Shown piece after piece: positions 41,486-51,456 of a stretch of 64,000 nucleotides of DNA. The DNA lies in the NCBI RefSeq assembly GCF_002870125.1, contig NZ_PNEO01000020.1, forward strand, positions 46,862 through 110,861, in the 5' to 3' direction. The notes beneath the pieces are model-generated. The model did no database searches. It was not told the DNA's origin and was given only the letters and a program-made list of their open reading frames with translations. The DNA comes from Burkholderia sp. WAC0059. GTDB taxonomy: Bacteria; Pseudomonadota; Gammaproteobacteria; Burkholderiales; Burkholderiaceae. Both the position numbers and the translations under genes were made by a program. The stretch's first letter is position 1. Each line of letters begins with the position of its first letter.

Positions 41486-44400
41486 ATGGCAAAGTTCTTT
41501 ATCGATCGCCCGATTTTTGCATGGGTGATCGCCATCATTCTGATGCTCGCGGGCACGGCGGCGGTGATGACGCTGCCGATCTCGCAGTATCCGACCATCG
41601 CACCGCCTTCGATCCAGATCACGGCTACCTACCCGGGCGCTTCGGCCTCGACGGTGGAAGACACCGTGACCCAGGTGATCGAGCAGCAGATGAGCGGCAT
41701 CGACCACCTGCTCTACATGTCGTCGACGAGTGACGACACCGGCACGGCCGTCATCACGCTGACGTTCGCGGCGGGGACCAACCCCGACATTGCGCAGGTC
41801 CAGGTCCAGAACAAGCTGCAGCTCGCGACGCCTATCCTGCCGCAGGTCGTGCAGCAGCTCGGCATCAAGGTCTCGAAGTCGAGCAACAGCTTCCTGCTCG
41901 TGCTCGCGTTCGTGTCCGAAGACGGCAGCATGAACAAGTACGACCTCGCGAACTACGTGGCCTCGCACGTCGAAGACCCGGTGAGCCGCGTGGACGGCGT
42001 GGGTATCGTGACGCTGTTCGGCACCGAGTACGCGATGCGGATCTGGCTCGACCCGAACAAGCTGAACAACTATCAGCTAACACCGATCGACGTTTCCAAC
42101 GCGATCGCCGCGCAGAACATCCAGGTCGCGGGCGGCCAGCTTGGCGGCACGCCTTCGGTGGCGGGCCAGTCGATGCAGGCGACCATCACGGAAGCGACGC
42201 TGCTGCGCACGCCCGAGCAGTTCGGTAACATCCTGCTGAAGGTGAATCCGGACGGTTCCCAGGTGCGGTTGAGGGACGTGGCGCGCATCGCGCTCGGCGG
42301 CGAAAACTACAACTTCGATACGAAGTACAGCGGCGCGCCGACGGCCGGCCTCGGCATCCAGCTCGCCACGGGCGCCAACGCGCTGCAGACCGCCGAACTC
42401 GTGCGGGCCAAGGTCGAGCAGCTCTCGAAGTACTTCCCGCACGGTCTCGTCGTGAAATACCCGTACGACACGACGCCGTTCGTGCGCCTGTCGATCGAGG
42501 ACGTGATCAAGACGCTGATCGAGGGCATCGTGCTGGTGTTCCTCGTGATGTATCTGTTCCTGCAGAACCTGCGCGCGACGCTGATTCCGACCATCGCCGT
42601 GCCGGTCGTGCTGCTCGGCACGTTCGCGGTCATGGCGGTGGTCGGCTTCTCGATCAACACGCTGTCGATGTTCGGGCTCGTGCTCGCCATCGGCCTGCTG
42701 GTCGACGACGCGATCGTGGTGGTCGAGAACGTCGAGCGGGTGATGGTCGAGGACGGGTTGTCGCCGCGCGACGCGACCCGCAAGGCGATGGGCCAGATCA
42801 CCGGCGCGCTCGTCGGCGTGGCCCTCGTGCTCTCGGCCGTGTTCGTGCCGGTGGCGCTTTCGGGCGGCGCGGTCGGCGCCATCTACCGGCAGTTCTCGCT
42901 CACGATCGTGGCGGCGATGGTGCTCTCGGTGCTCGTCGCGCTGATCCTGACACCGGCGCTCTGCGCGACGATCCTCAAGCCGATTCCGCCGGGGCACCAC
43001 GAGGCGAAGAAGGGCTTCTTCGGCTGGTTCAACCGGACCTTCGAGAAGGGCCGCAACAAGTATCACAACGGCGTTTATCACGTCATCCGGCGCTCCGGGC
43101 GCTGGCTCGTGATCTACCTCGTGGTGATCGTCGCGGTCGGCATGCTGTTCGTGCGCCTGCCCAAGTCGTTCCTGCCGGACGAGGACCAGGGCACGATGTT
43201 CATCATCGTGCAGACGCCGCCCAATTCGACCCAGGAAACCACGGCGCGTACGCTCGAGAACATCACGAACTACCTGCTGACCGACGAGAAGAGCATCGTC
43301 GACGCGGTGTTCACCGTGAACGGCTTCAGCTTCGCGGGCCGCGGCCAGAACTCGGGCCTCGTGTTCGTGCGGATGAAGGACTGGTCGGTGCGCCAGCGCG
43401 CCGACCAGAAGGTGCCGGCGCTCGTCGGCCGGGTGTTCGCGCATTACGCGAACTACAAGGACGCGATGGTGATACCGGTGAATCCGCCGTCGATTCCGGA
43501 ACTCGGCACGGCCTCGGGCTTCGACTTCGAACTCGAGGATCAGGCGGGGCTCGGCCACGATGCGCTGATGGCCGCGCGCAACCAGTTGCTCGGGATGGCG
43601 GCGAAGGATCCGGTGCTCGCGCTCGTGCGCCCGAACGGCCTGAACGACACGCCTGAATACAAGGTGGACATCGACCGCGAGAAGGCCGAGGCGCTTGGCC
43701 TCAGCCCCTCGGACATCGACCAGACGTTCTCGATCGCGTGGGCTTCGCAGTACGTGAACAACTTCCTCGACGTCGACGGCCGGATCAAGCAGGTGTACGT
43801 GGAGTCCGACGCGCGGTTCCGGATGAACCCGAACGACCTGAACGTCTGGTACGTGCGCAACGGCTCTGGCGGGATGGTGCCGTTCAGCGCGTTCGCGTCG
43901 GGCCACTGGACCTACGGCTCGCCGAAGCTCGAACGCTACAACGGCATCTCGTCGATCGAAATCCAGGGTCAGTCCGCGCCGGGCAAGAGTACCGGCCAGG
44001 CGATGACCGAGATGGAGGCCCTCGCCGCGAAGCTGCCGCCCGGCATCGGCTACGAATGGACCGGGTTGTCGTTCCAGGAGCTGCAGTCGGGCTCGCAGGC
44101 GCCGATCCTCTACGGCATCTCGATCCTCGTCGTGTTCCTGTGTCTCGCGGCGCTCTACGAGAGCTGGTCGATTCCGTTCGCGGTCATCATGGTCGTGCCG
44201 CTCGGCGTGCTCGGCGCGCTGCTCGCGGTGACGCTGCGCGGGCTCGAGAACGACGTGTTCTTCCAGGTCGGCCTGCTGACCACGGTGGGGCTGTCGGCGA
44301 AGAACGCGATTCTGATCGTGGAATTCGCGCGCGAGCTGCAGATCGGCGGCAAGATGGGGCCGGTCGAGGCCGCGCTCGAGGCGGCGCGAATGCGGTTGAG

Positions 44401-44740
44401 GCCGATTCTGATGACCTCGATGGCGTTCGTGCTCGGCGTGCTGCCGCTCGCGATCAGCAACGGCGCGGGCTCGGCGAGCCAGCACGCGATCGGTACGGGC
44501 GTGATCGGCGGGATGCTGACCGCAACGTTCCTCGCGATCTTCATGATCCCGATGTTCTTCGTCGTGATTCGCGGCAAGTTCTCGGGCGACAAGGAAGATC
44601 CGGACGCGGCGCTGGCGCATTACGACGAACATCACGCGCACGACGGAGAAGAAGCCGGCACGGACGGCGACCACGGTACGGGCGGTAGCGATGCCGGCAA
44701 CGACAACGGCGGCAGCGGCCCGGGCAACGAAGGACATTGA
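41486..44740 (+). CDS. bpeB: RND multidrug efflux pump (AcrB/BpeB type)
   Basis: 1084 residues, HAE-1 family with 12 TM segments. Start MAKFFIDRPIFAWVIAIILM. Proton-relay Asp pair in TM4 (LAIGLLVDDAIVVVENVERV), the G-loop/porter region, and TM10 Lys in the segment TVGLSAKNAILIVEFARELQ are present. It exports antibiotics and other hydrophobic compounds by proton antiport. It is some 20-40 residues longer than typical members because of an acidic Gly/Asn/His-rich cytoplasmic tail after VIRGKFSGDKEDPD. bpeA ends 15 bases upstream; oprB begins 1 base after the stop. Confidence 0.95.
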   Translation: MAKFFIDRPIFAWVIAIILMLAGTAAVMTLPISQYPTIAPPSIQITATYPGASASTVEDTVTQVIEQQMSGIDHLLYMSSTSDDTGTAVITLTFAAGTNPDIAQVQVQNKLQLATPILPQVVQQLGIKVSKSSNSFLLVLAFVSEDGSMNKYDLANYVASHVEDPVSRVDGVGIVTLFGTEYAMRIWLDPNKLNNYQLTPIDVSNAIAAQNIQVAGGQLGGTPSVAGQSMQATITEATLLRTPEQFGNILLKVNPDGSQVRLRDVARIALGGENYNFDTKYSGAPTAGLGIQLATGANALQTAELVRAKVEQLSKYFPHGLVVKYPYDTTPFVRLSIEDVIKTLIEGIVLVFLVMYLFLQNLRATLIPTIAVPVVLLGTFAVMAVVGFSINTLSMFGLVLAIGLLVDDAIVVVENVERVMVEDGLSPRDATRKAMGQITGALVGVALVLSAVFVPVALSGGAVGAIYRQFSLTIVAAMVLSVLVALILTPALCATILKPIPPGHHEAKKGFFGWFNRTFEKGRNKYHNGVYHVIRRSGRWLVIYLVVIVAVGMLFVRLPKSFLPDEDQGTMFIIVQTPPNSTQETTARTLENITNYLLTDEKSIVDAVFTVNGFSFAGRGQNSGLVFVRMKDWSVRQRADQKVPALVGRVFAHYANYKDAMVIPVNPPSIPELGTASGFDFELEDQAGLGHDALMAARNQLLGMAAKDPVLALVRPNGLNDTPEYKVDIDREKAEALGLSPSDIDQTFSIAWASQYVNNFLDVDGRIKQVYVESDARFRMNPNDLNVWYVRNGSGGMVPFSAFASGHWTYGSPKLERYNGISSIEIQGQSAPGKSTGQAMTEMEALAAKLPPGIGYEWTGLSFQELQSGSQAPILYGISILVVFLCLAALYESWSIPFAVIMVVPLGVLGALLAVTLRGLENDVFFQVGLLTTVGLSAKNAILIVEFARELQIGGKMGPVEAALEAARMRLRPILMTSMAFVLGVLPLAISNGAGSASQHAIGTGVIGGMLTATFLAIFMIPMFFVVIRGKFSGDKEDPDAALAHYDEHHAHDGEEAGTDGDHGTGGSDAGNDNGGSGPGNEGH

Positions 44741-44741
44741 G

Positions 44742-46274
44742 ATGCATAAATATTCCGTGATTGCAGTTGCGGCCGCGCTTCTCGCCACCGGCTGCACGAT
44801 GGAGCCGAAGTTCATGCGGCCGGCCGCGCCGGTGTCGTCGACGTTCCCGCAAGGCGGCGTCTACGCGACGCAGCCGGGGCAGGGCGGGCGCAGCCTCGCG
44901 CCCGACGAGCGCAGCGCGAACGGCGCGGCGGCCGTCGACATCGGCTGGCGCGACTTCTTCGTCGATCCGCGTCTGCAGCAACTGATCGAGATTGCGTTGA
45001 AAAACAACCGCAATCTGCGCGTGGCGGCGCTCAACGTACAGGCCGCGCGCGCGCAGTATCAGATCACGCGCGCGGCGCTCCTGCCGACCCTCGACGCGGT
45101 CGGTTCGGGCTCGCGGCAGCGCACGCCGAAGGATCTCTCGCTCTTCAACCAGACGCTTTCGACTACCTACACGGTGGGGCTTAGCGCGTCGTGGGAAATC
45201 GACTTCTTCGGCCGCCTGCGCAGCCTGAAGGACGTCGCGCTCGACCAGTATCTGTCGACGGCCCAGGCGCGCAAGGCGGCGGAAATCCTGCTCGTCTCTC
45301 AGGTGGGCGACCAGTATCTGACGATGCTGGCCGACGACGATCTGCTCGAAGTTACGCGCGAGACGCTGAGCACGGCCGAGGCGTCGTATAACCTCACGAA
45401 GCTGCAGTACGAGAACGGCACGGGTTCGGAGCTGGATCTGCGCGAGGCGCAGACCGTGGTCGAGTCTGCGCGGGCGAACATGCAGGCCCAGGCCCGCGCC
45501 CGCGCCCAGGACGAGAACGCGCTCGTGCTGCTGCTCGGCGAGCCACTGCCGGCCAACCTCGCGCCGGGGCTGCCGCTCGACTCGCAGAAGCTGCTCGCCG
45601 ACGTTCCTGCCGGCTTGCCGTCCGATCTCCTGACGCGCCGGCCCGACATCATGGAGGCCGAGGAGTCGCTGCGGGCCGCCAACGCGAACATCGGCGCGGC
45701 GCGCGCGGCGTTCTTCCCGAACATCTCGCTCACCGGCACGTTCGGCACGGCGAGCCCGACGCTCGGCGGCCTGTTCAAGGCCGGCTCGGCGGCGTGGTCG
45801 TTCGCGCCGCAGATCGCGGCGCCGATCTTCGAGGGCGGCTCGAACATCGCCAACCTCGATCTCGCGCACGTCGAGAAGAACATCCAGATCGCGCAGTACG
45901 AGCAGGCGATCCAGTCGGCGTTCCGCGAAGTGGCGGACGGGCTGGCCGCGCGCGGCACCTACGATCAGGAGCTCTCCTCGCTCGAGACCGACACGTTCGC
46001 GAACCAGCGTCGCCTCGACCTGTCGGAGCTGCGCTACCGCAACGGCGTGGACAGCTACCTGTCAGTGCTGACGGCGCAGACGGACCTGTACGCCGTGCAG
46101 CAGCAGTTGATCTCGACGCGCCTTGCCCAACTGAGCAATTTGGTCGATCTGTACCGTGCGCTGGGCGGCGGCTGGATCGAGCATTCGGGCGACAACCCGC
46201 GTCCCGCCGACGCGCCGGTGGACTACGGCGCGGCGAGCGCGCCGACGGCCGCATCGGCGCCGGCCGCGAGCTGA
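44742..46274 (+). CDS. oprB: Outer-membrane efflux lipoprotein (OprM/OprB type)
   Basis: 510 residues from the ATG at 44742, immediately after the pump stop. Lipobox LATGC (C18). Two OEP repeats: RLQQLIEIALKNNRNLRVAA and SWEIDFFGRLRSLKDVALDQ in the first; TRRPDIMEAEESLRAANANI and FPNISLTGTFGTASP in the second. It trimerises as the outer-membrane exit duct for BpeAB. The C-terminal 25 residues are Ala/Pro/Ser-rich. A strong terminator follows. Confidence 0.95.
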   Translation: MHKYSVIAVAAALLATGCTMEPKFMRPAAPVSSTFPQGGVYATQPGQGGRSLAPDERSANGAAAVDIGWRDFFVDPRLQQLIEIALKNNRNLRVAALNVQAARAQYQITRAALLPTLDAVGSGSRQRTPKDLSLFNQTLSTTYTVGLSASWEIDFFGRLRSLKDVALDQYLSTAQARKAAEILLVSQVGDQYLTMLADDDLLEVTRETLSTAEASYNLTKLQYENGTGSELDLREAQTVVESARANMQAQARARAQDENALVLLLGEPLPANLAPGLPLDSQKLLADVPAGLPSDLLTRRPDIMEAEESLRAANANIGAARAAFFPNISLTGTFGTASPTLGGLFKAGSAAWSFAPQIAAPIFEGGSNIANLDLAHVEKNIQIAQYEQAIQSAFREVADGLAARGTYDQELSSLETDTFANQRRLDLSELRYRNGVDSYLSVLTAQTDLYAVQQQLISTRLAQLSNLVDLYRALGGGWIEHSGDNPRPADAPVDYGAASAPTAASAPAAS

Positions 46275-46297
46275 AGCGGTCGGTCGGGCAGGACGGA

Positions 46298-46326
46298 AAC
46301 GCCACGGAAATCCGTGGCGTTTTTTT
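46298..46326 (+). terminator. Terminator of the efflux operon
   Basis: AACGCCACGGA (46298-46308) pairs with TCCGTGGCGTT (46311-46321), followed by a T-tract. Confidence 0.92.
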
Positions 46327-46395
46327 ATGCGCGCGGCAGCCGGCGCGACAGCGGGATGCCGACGCTTGCCGTTATGATCTGGGCTCGCCCGCGCG

Positions 46396-46427
46396 CACGT
46401 CGGCACGTCGGCACGTCGGCACGTCGG
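46396..46427. repeat. Four tandem copies of an 8-bp repeat
   Basis: CACGTCGG is repeated four times without interruption in the 310-bp gap between the efflux terminator and adhC. The remainder of that gap shows no gene. The repeat number could vary by slipped-strand mispairing; any effect on adhC expression is speculative. Confidence 0.9.
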
Positions 46428-46584
46428 GAAGCGCGATGCTCGAAGCGACCTTGCGCCGGCTGTCGTAGGATGAGGCCGAGACGTCCGGCGCGCCCGGCAT
46501 GCCCGGTGCGCGGCGGAGTACACGAGGCGCAGCGGCGCGGTCCGCGGGCACACGGATTTTTGCAGATTCACAGGAGCATCGACA

Positions 46585-47691
<1,107 letters not shown>

Positions 47692-47707
47692 GGAAAGGGA
47701 GCGCGCG

Positions 47708-48553
47708 ATGCTGGAACTCGTCGAGGAACACGCCTGCCACGGCGGCGTGCAGCGCATCTATCGCCACGAATCGAAGACGATCGGTCTGCCGATGCGCTTC
47801 TCGGTCTATCTGCCGCCGCAGGCGCAGAAGGCGCGCGTGCCGGGTCTCGTCTACCTGGCCGGGCTGACCTGCACCGAGGAGACGTTCCCGATCAAGGCCG
47901 GCGCGCAGCGCTTCGCCGCGCAGCACGGGCTCGCGCTGATTTCGCCCGACACGAGCCCGCGCGGAGCCGGCGTGCCGGGCGAGACCGACGCGTGGGACTT
48001 CGGCGTGGGCGCGGGTTTTTACGTCGACGCCACGCGCGTGCCGTGGTCGACGCACTACCGGATGTACTCGTACGTGCGCGACGAGTTGCCCGACGCCGTC
48101 GTGGCGAGCCTGCCCGTGGACGGCGAGCGGCTCGGCATCTTCGGTCACTCGATGGGCGGCCACGGCGCGCTGATGCTCGCGCTGCGCAATCCCGAGCGCT
48201 ATCGGTCGGTGTCGGCGTTCGCGCCGATCGCCGCGCCGATGCGCTGTCCGTGGGGCGAGAAGGCGTTTTCGGGTTATCTCGGCGAGGACCGCGAGGCCTG
48301 GCGGCAGTACGACGCGAGCGAGCTCGTGGCGCAGGCCTCGCGTCGCTTCGACGAAGGCATCCTGATCGATCAGGGGCTCTCGGACCCGTTCCTCGAGCAG
48401 CAGTTGCATCCGGACGCGTTCGAGGCCGCCTGTCGCGCGGCGGGTCAGCCGCTGACGCTGCGCCGTCACGCGGGCTACGACCACGGGTACTTCTTCATCT
48501 CGACGTTCGTCGAGGACCACGTCGCGCATCACGCGCGCGCGCTGTCTAGGTAG
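47708..48553 (+). CDS. fghA: S-formylglutathione hydrolase
   Basis: 281 residues. Hydrolyses S-formylglutathione to formate and glutathione, completing the pathway begun by adhC. Esterase D family: VPGLVYLAGLTCTEETFPIK, nucleophile Ser in IFGHSMGGHGALMLALRNPE, Asp in the IDQGLSDPFLEQQL region and His in GYDHGYFFISTFVEDH. Co-transcribed with adhC by spacing. Confidence 0.96.
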   Translation: MLELVEEHACHGGVQRIYRHESKTIGLPMRFSVYLPPQAQKARVPGLVYLAGLTCTEETFPIKAGAQRFAAQHGLALISPDTSPRGAGVPGETDAWDFGVGAGFYVDATRVPWSTHYRMYSYVRDELPDAVVASLPVDGERLGIFGHSMGGHGALMLALRNPERYRSVSAFAPIAAPMRCPWGEKAFSGYLGEDREAWRQYDASELVAQASRRFDEGILIDQGLSDPFLEQQLHPDAFEAACRAAGQPLTLRRHAGYDHGYFFISTFVEDHVAHHARALSR

Positions 48554-48584
48554 CGCGCGTCCTGTCCGGCGGCGGGCGCCGGTT

Positions 48585-49370
48585 CTACGGGCGCCGCCCG
48601 AGCAGGCTGGCGCCGTACACCACCGCCGCCAGCGCGGTGATCCAGAAGCTCGTCGGCCAGTCCGTATAGAACGAGAGCGCGACGCCGAGCCAGGCCTGGG
48701 CGAGCGCCAGCGCGGCCGCGAGCGCGAGGCCGGCACCGAGACGCGTCGTCAGGTTCTGCGCCGCCGCGGCCGGGCCGACCATCAGCGTGAACACGAGCAG
48801 CACGCCGACGATCTGCGTGCAGGCGGCCACGGCGAGCGCCGTGATCGCGAGGAACAGCACCGACACGAGCCGCAGCGACACGCCTTTGGCTTCGGCCAGC
48901 TCCGGTTGCAGCGAGGCGAATAGCAGCGGCCGCATGATGGCCGCGAGCGCGACGAGGCTCGCGGCCGCGAACAGGGCCAGCACGACGAGCGTGTCGCGGC
49001 TCACGCCGAGCACGTTGCCGAACAGCAGGGCCGTGACCTGCGTCGCATAAGCCGTGAAGAAATGCAGGAACAGCAGGCCAAAGCCGAGCGCGAGCGAGAG
49101 GATCACGCCGATCGCGACGTCGCGGCCCGCGAGGCGTTCGCCGAGCGCGCCCATGCCGATGCCCGCCGCGAGCGTGAAGCCGGCCATGCCCCAGATCGGC
49201 GAGACGCCGAGCAGCACCGCGCCCGTCGCGCCCGTGAAGCCGACGTGCGAGAGCGCGTGGCCGGCGAAAGTCTGTCCGCGCAGCACGAGGAAGTAACCGA
49301 CGATGCCCGCCAGCACGGCGGTCATGCCCGACGCCGCGAAGGCGTTCACCATGAAGTCGTAATCAAGCAT
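48585..49370 (-). CDS. znuB: Zinc ABC transporter permease
   Basis: 261 residues, about eight TM helices, ABC-3 family. LVLRGQTFAGHALSHVGFTG (the conserved GHALSH signature) and VVGPAAAAQNL-like sequence around LVFTLMVGPAAAAQNL identify a Zn/Mn importer permease. It is the last gene of znuA-znuC-znuB; its start overlaps the ATPase gene by 8 bases. Convergent with fghA. Confidence 0.93.
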   Translation of the reverse strand: MLDYDFMVNAFAASGMTAVLAGIVGYFLVLRGQTFAGHALSHVGFTGATGAVLLGVSPIWGMAGFTLAAGIGMGALGERLAGRDVAIGVILSLALGFGLLFLHFFTAYATQVTALLFGNVLGVSRDTLVVLALFAAASLVALAAIMRPLLFASLQPELAEAKGVSLRLVSVLFLAITALAVAACTQIVGVLLVFTLMVGPAAAAQNLTTRLGAGLALAAALALAQAWLGVALSFYTDWPTSFWITALAAVVYGASLLGRRP

Positions 49371-50310
49371 TGCCAGTGGACTCGTGTTCGGGGTCGCCGT
49401 GCGAATGCGAATGGGCGTGGCCGTCCGGTTCTTCGTGCGAATGATCGTGTTCGTGCCCGTGGTCGTGCTTTTCGACCTCGACGCCGCCGGACATTACGAA
49501 GATGCGTCCGTTCACGCGCATCACGTCGATCGGCGAGCCGTAGAGGCGCGAGAGCACGGGCGGGGTGATGACCTCGTCGACGCTGCCGAGCGCCGCGACG
49601 CCGTTGCCGAGATAGAGCACGCGGTCGAGCGCGTCGAGGAGCGGGTTGAGTTCGTGCGCCGAGAACAGCACGGCGATGCCGAGTTCGCGCTGCACGCGGC
49701 GCACGAGCTCGACGACGCCGCGCTGACGGTTCGGGTCGAGGCTGATGAGCGGCTCGTCGAGCAGCAGCAGCTTCGGTTTGCCGAGCAGGCACTGGGCGAG
49801 CAGCAGGCGCTGGCGCTCGCCGCCCGATAGCTCGGAGAGTGGCCGCTCGCCGAGCGCGCTCGCGCCGACGAGATCGAGCACGCGCGCGACGTCGGCGCGC
49901 GTGGCCGCGCTCTCGTGCGGCAGGCCCCAGCGGTGGCCGTCGGCGGCCATCGCGACGAAGTCGCGGCCGCGCACGCGGCGTCCCGCGAGCGCGGTGCGCG
50001 TCTGCGGCATGTAGCCGATCGCCGGATTGCCGCGCCGGCTGCCGCCCGTCACGGGCTCGCCGAGCACGCGGATCGTGCCGCGCGAGGCCGGCACGAGGCC
50101 GAGCACTGCGCGCATCAGCGTCGTCTTGCCCGCACCGTTCGGCCCGAGCACGCCGATGAATTCGCCCTGGTTCACCGCGAAGCTTGCCTCGCGCAGGATC
50201 GTGCGCGCGCCGAGCGAGAGCGTCACGTCCGAGAGTGCGAGCACGGGCGTCGCGGAGGGCGCGCGGTTGTCGGGCACGGACGTCGGGGCGGCGGAGCCGG
50301 AGGAGGACAT
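49363..50310 (-). CDS. znuC: Zinc ABC transporter ATP-binding protein with His-rich tail
   Basis: 315 residues from the ATG at 50310 (GGAGGA-containing context). Walker A GVLGPNGAGKTTLMRAVLG, signature LSGGERQRLLLAQCLLGKPK, Walker B LLLLDEPLISLD and H-loop LFSAHELNPLLD. After residue about 280 a tail of roughly 36 residues follows with 11 His (HDHGHEHDHSHEEPDGHAHS). Such His clusters usually bind zinc in the periplasmic receptor of this system; here they are on the cytoplasmic ATPase, possibly as a metal buffer or sensor. Confidence 0.93.
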   Translation of the reverse strand: MSSSGSAAPTSVPDNRAPSATPVLALSDVTLSLGARTILREASFAVNQGEFIGVLGPNGAGKTTLMRAVLGLVPASRGTIRVLGEPVTGGSRRGNPAIGYMPQTRTALAGRRVRGRDFVAMAADGHRWGLPHESAATRADVARVLDLVGASALGERPLSELSGGERQRLLLAQCLLGKPKLLLLDEPLISLDPNRQRGVVELVRRVQRELGIAVLFSAHELNPLLDALDRVLYLGNGVAALGSVDEVITPPVLSRLYGSPIDVMRVNGRIFVMSGGVEVEKHDHGHEHDHSHEEPDGHAHSHSHGDPEHESTGNA

Positions 50311-50351
50311 CGGCGGGTTCCTTGTGCGGGCGGAGGCGATTGCCGTTGCCG

Positions 50352-51329
50352 TTACGGTCGCGTTTTCGGCACCGGCGCGCCCGTCGCGCCGCCGGTGAGC
50401 GCCGCGTCGAGCGCGTCGAGCTGCGCGAGCATCCAGTGCTGGAAATTCGTGCCGGCCGGCTCCGTCTCGGTGACGCTCACGGCCGGCACGTGCGATTGCC
50501 GCGCGAGTTCTAGCATGCGCTTCGTGAGCGCCTCGGTCGCCTGGCTGTTGTAGATCAGTACGCGCACGCGCCGCTCCCGCAGGTCGCGCTCGAACGCGGC
50601 GATGTCCGAGGCGCTGGCCTCCGTGTCGTTCATCGTCGCGATCTGGAACGACAGGTTGCGCATGTCGAGGCCGATCGCCGCCGCCATATAGCCGAACACG
50701 GGTTCCGTGGCCGTAACCGGCACGCCCGCGTAGCGCGCGCGCAGCGCGGCGACCTTCGCGTCGAGGGGCTCGAGCGAGGCGAGGAACGACGCGAGGTTGG
50801 CGTCGTAGTCGTCGCGGTGCGCGGGATCGGCGGCGTCGAGCGCGGCGTCCACCGCGCGCGCGACGGCCGGCATCGTGCGCGGGTCGTACCAGAGATGAGG
50901 ATTGTCGCCGGACTTCTTGCCGACGAGGGCGGCCGCGACGATCGTCGTCCGATTCGCACCCGGCGAGACCGAGAGCAGCCGGTCCATCCACGGATCGTAG
51001 TCGGCGCCGTTGTAGACGACGACGCGCGCGTGCTGGAGCGCGCGCGCCGTCTTCGGGCTGGCTTCGAACAGATGCGGGTCTTCGTCGGGGTTGCTCAGGA
51101 TGCTCGTTACGGCGACGTGCGCGCCGCCGATCTGGCGGACCACGTCGCCGTAGAAGTTCTCGGCGGCGACGACCGGCACCGGCGCGTCCTGCGCGCGGGC
51201 GGCGGGGGCGAGGCCCGCGGCGGCGAGGCCGACTGCGAGAACGGCAGCGGCGCGCCATGCGGCGAGGCGGCCGGCGGCGCGGGCGCGCATCGGGGCGGTC
51301 TTCGGGATTTTGCGGTTCTGGATCGGCAT
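50352..51329 (-). CDS. znuA: Zinc-binding periplasmic receptor of the ABC importer
   Basis: 325 residues. A signal peptide ends near residue 46 (PAARA|QDAP); translation may begin at the second Met (residue 14). Metal-ligand positions of cluster A-I receptors: His in DEDPHLFEASPK, His in GDNPHLWYDPRTMP, and Glu in ATEPVFGYMAAAIG where many relatives have His. The central linker helix (about 180-210) is typical. It lacks the His-rich loop of many ZnuA proteins. Zn versus Mn cannot be settled by sequence. Co-oriented with znuC and znuB. Confidence 0.9.
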   Translation of the reverse strand: MPIQNRKIPKTAPMRARAAGRLAAWRAAAVLAVGLAAAGLAPAARAQDAPVPVVAAENFYGDVVRQIGGAHVAVTSILSNPDEDPHLFEASPKTARALQHARVVVYNGADYDPWMDRLLSVSPGANRTTIVAAALVGKKSGDNPHLWYDPRTMPAVARAVDAALDAADPAHRDDYDANLASFLASLEPLDAKVAALRARYAGVPVTATEPVFGYMAAAIGLDMRNLSFQIATMNDTEASASDIAAFERDLRERRVRVLIYNSQATEALTKRMLELARQSHVPAVSVTETEPAGTNFQHWMLAQLDALDAALTGGATGAPVPKTRP

Positions 51330-51456
51330 GGCTCGAAAAAAAGGACGCGGCCCGACAGCAGCGACTTCAAGGGCAAAGGCGGAATGATATAACGTAGCCG
51401 GGGAATTGGGGGCGGTCGCGGCGATGAGGTTCGGCGCGGGGGCGCCGAAGCGGCGC

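Noticed and set aside
42077..44815. A minus-strand frame of about 900 codons opposite the RND pump gene
   Set aside because: Same GC-bias artefact; Arg/His/Glu-rich with no motif, and the plus-strand pump is unmistakable.
51382..51394. GAATGATATAACG upstream of znuA as a Zur box
   Set aside because: Only one half resembles the GTTATA-type Zur half-site; the other half does not match, so it is too weak to annotate.
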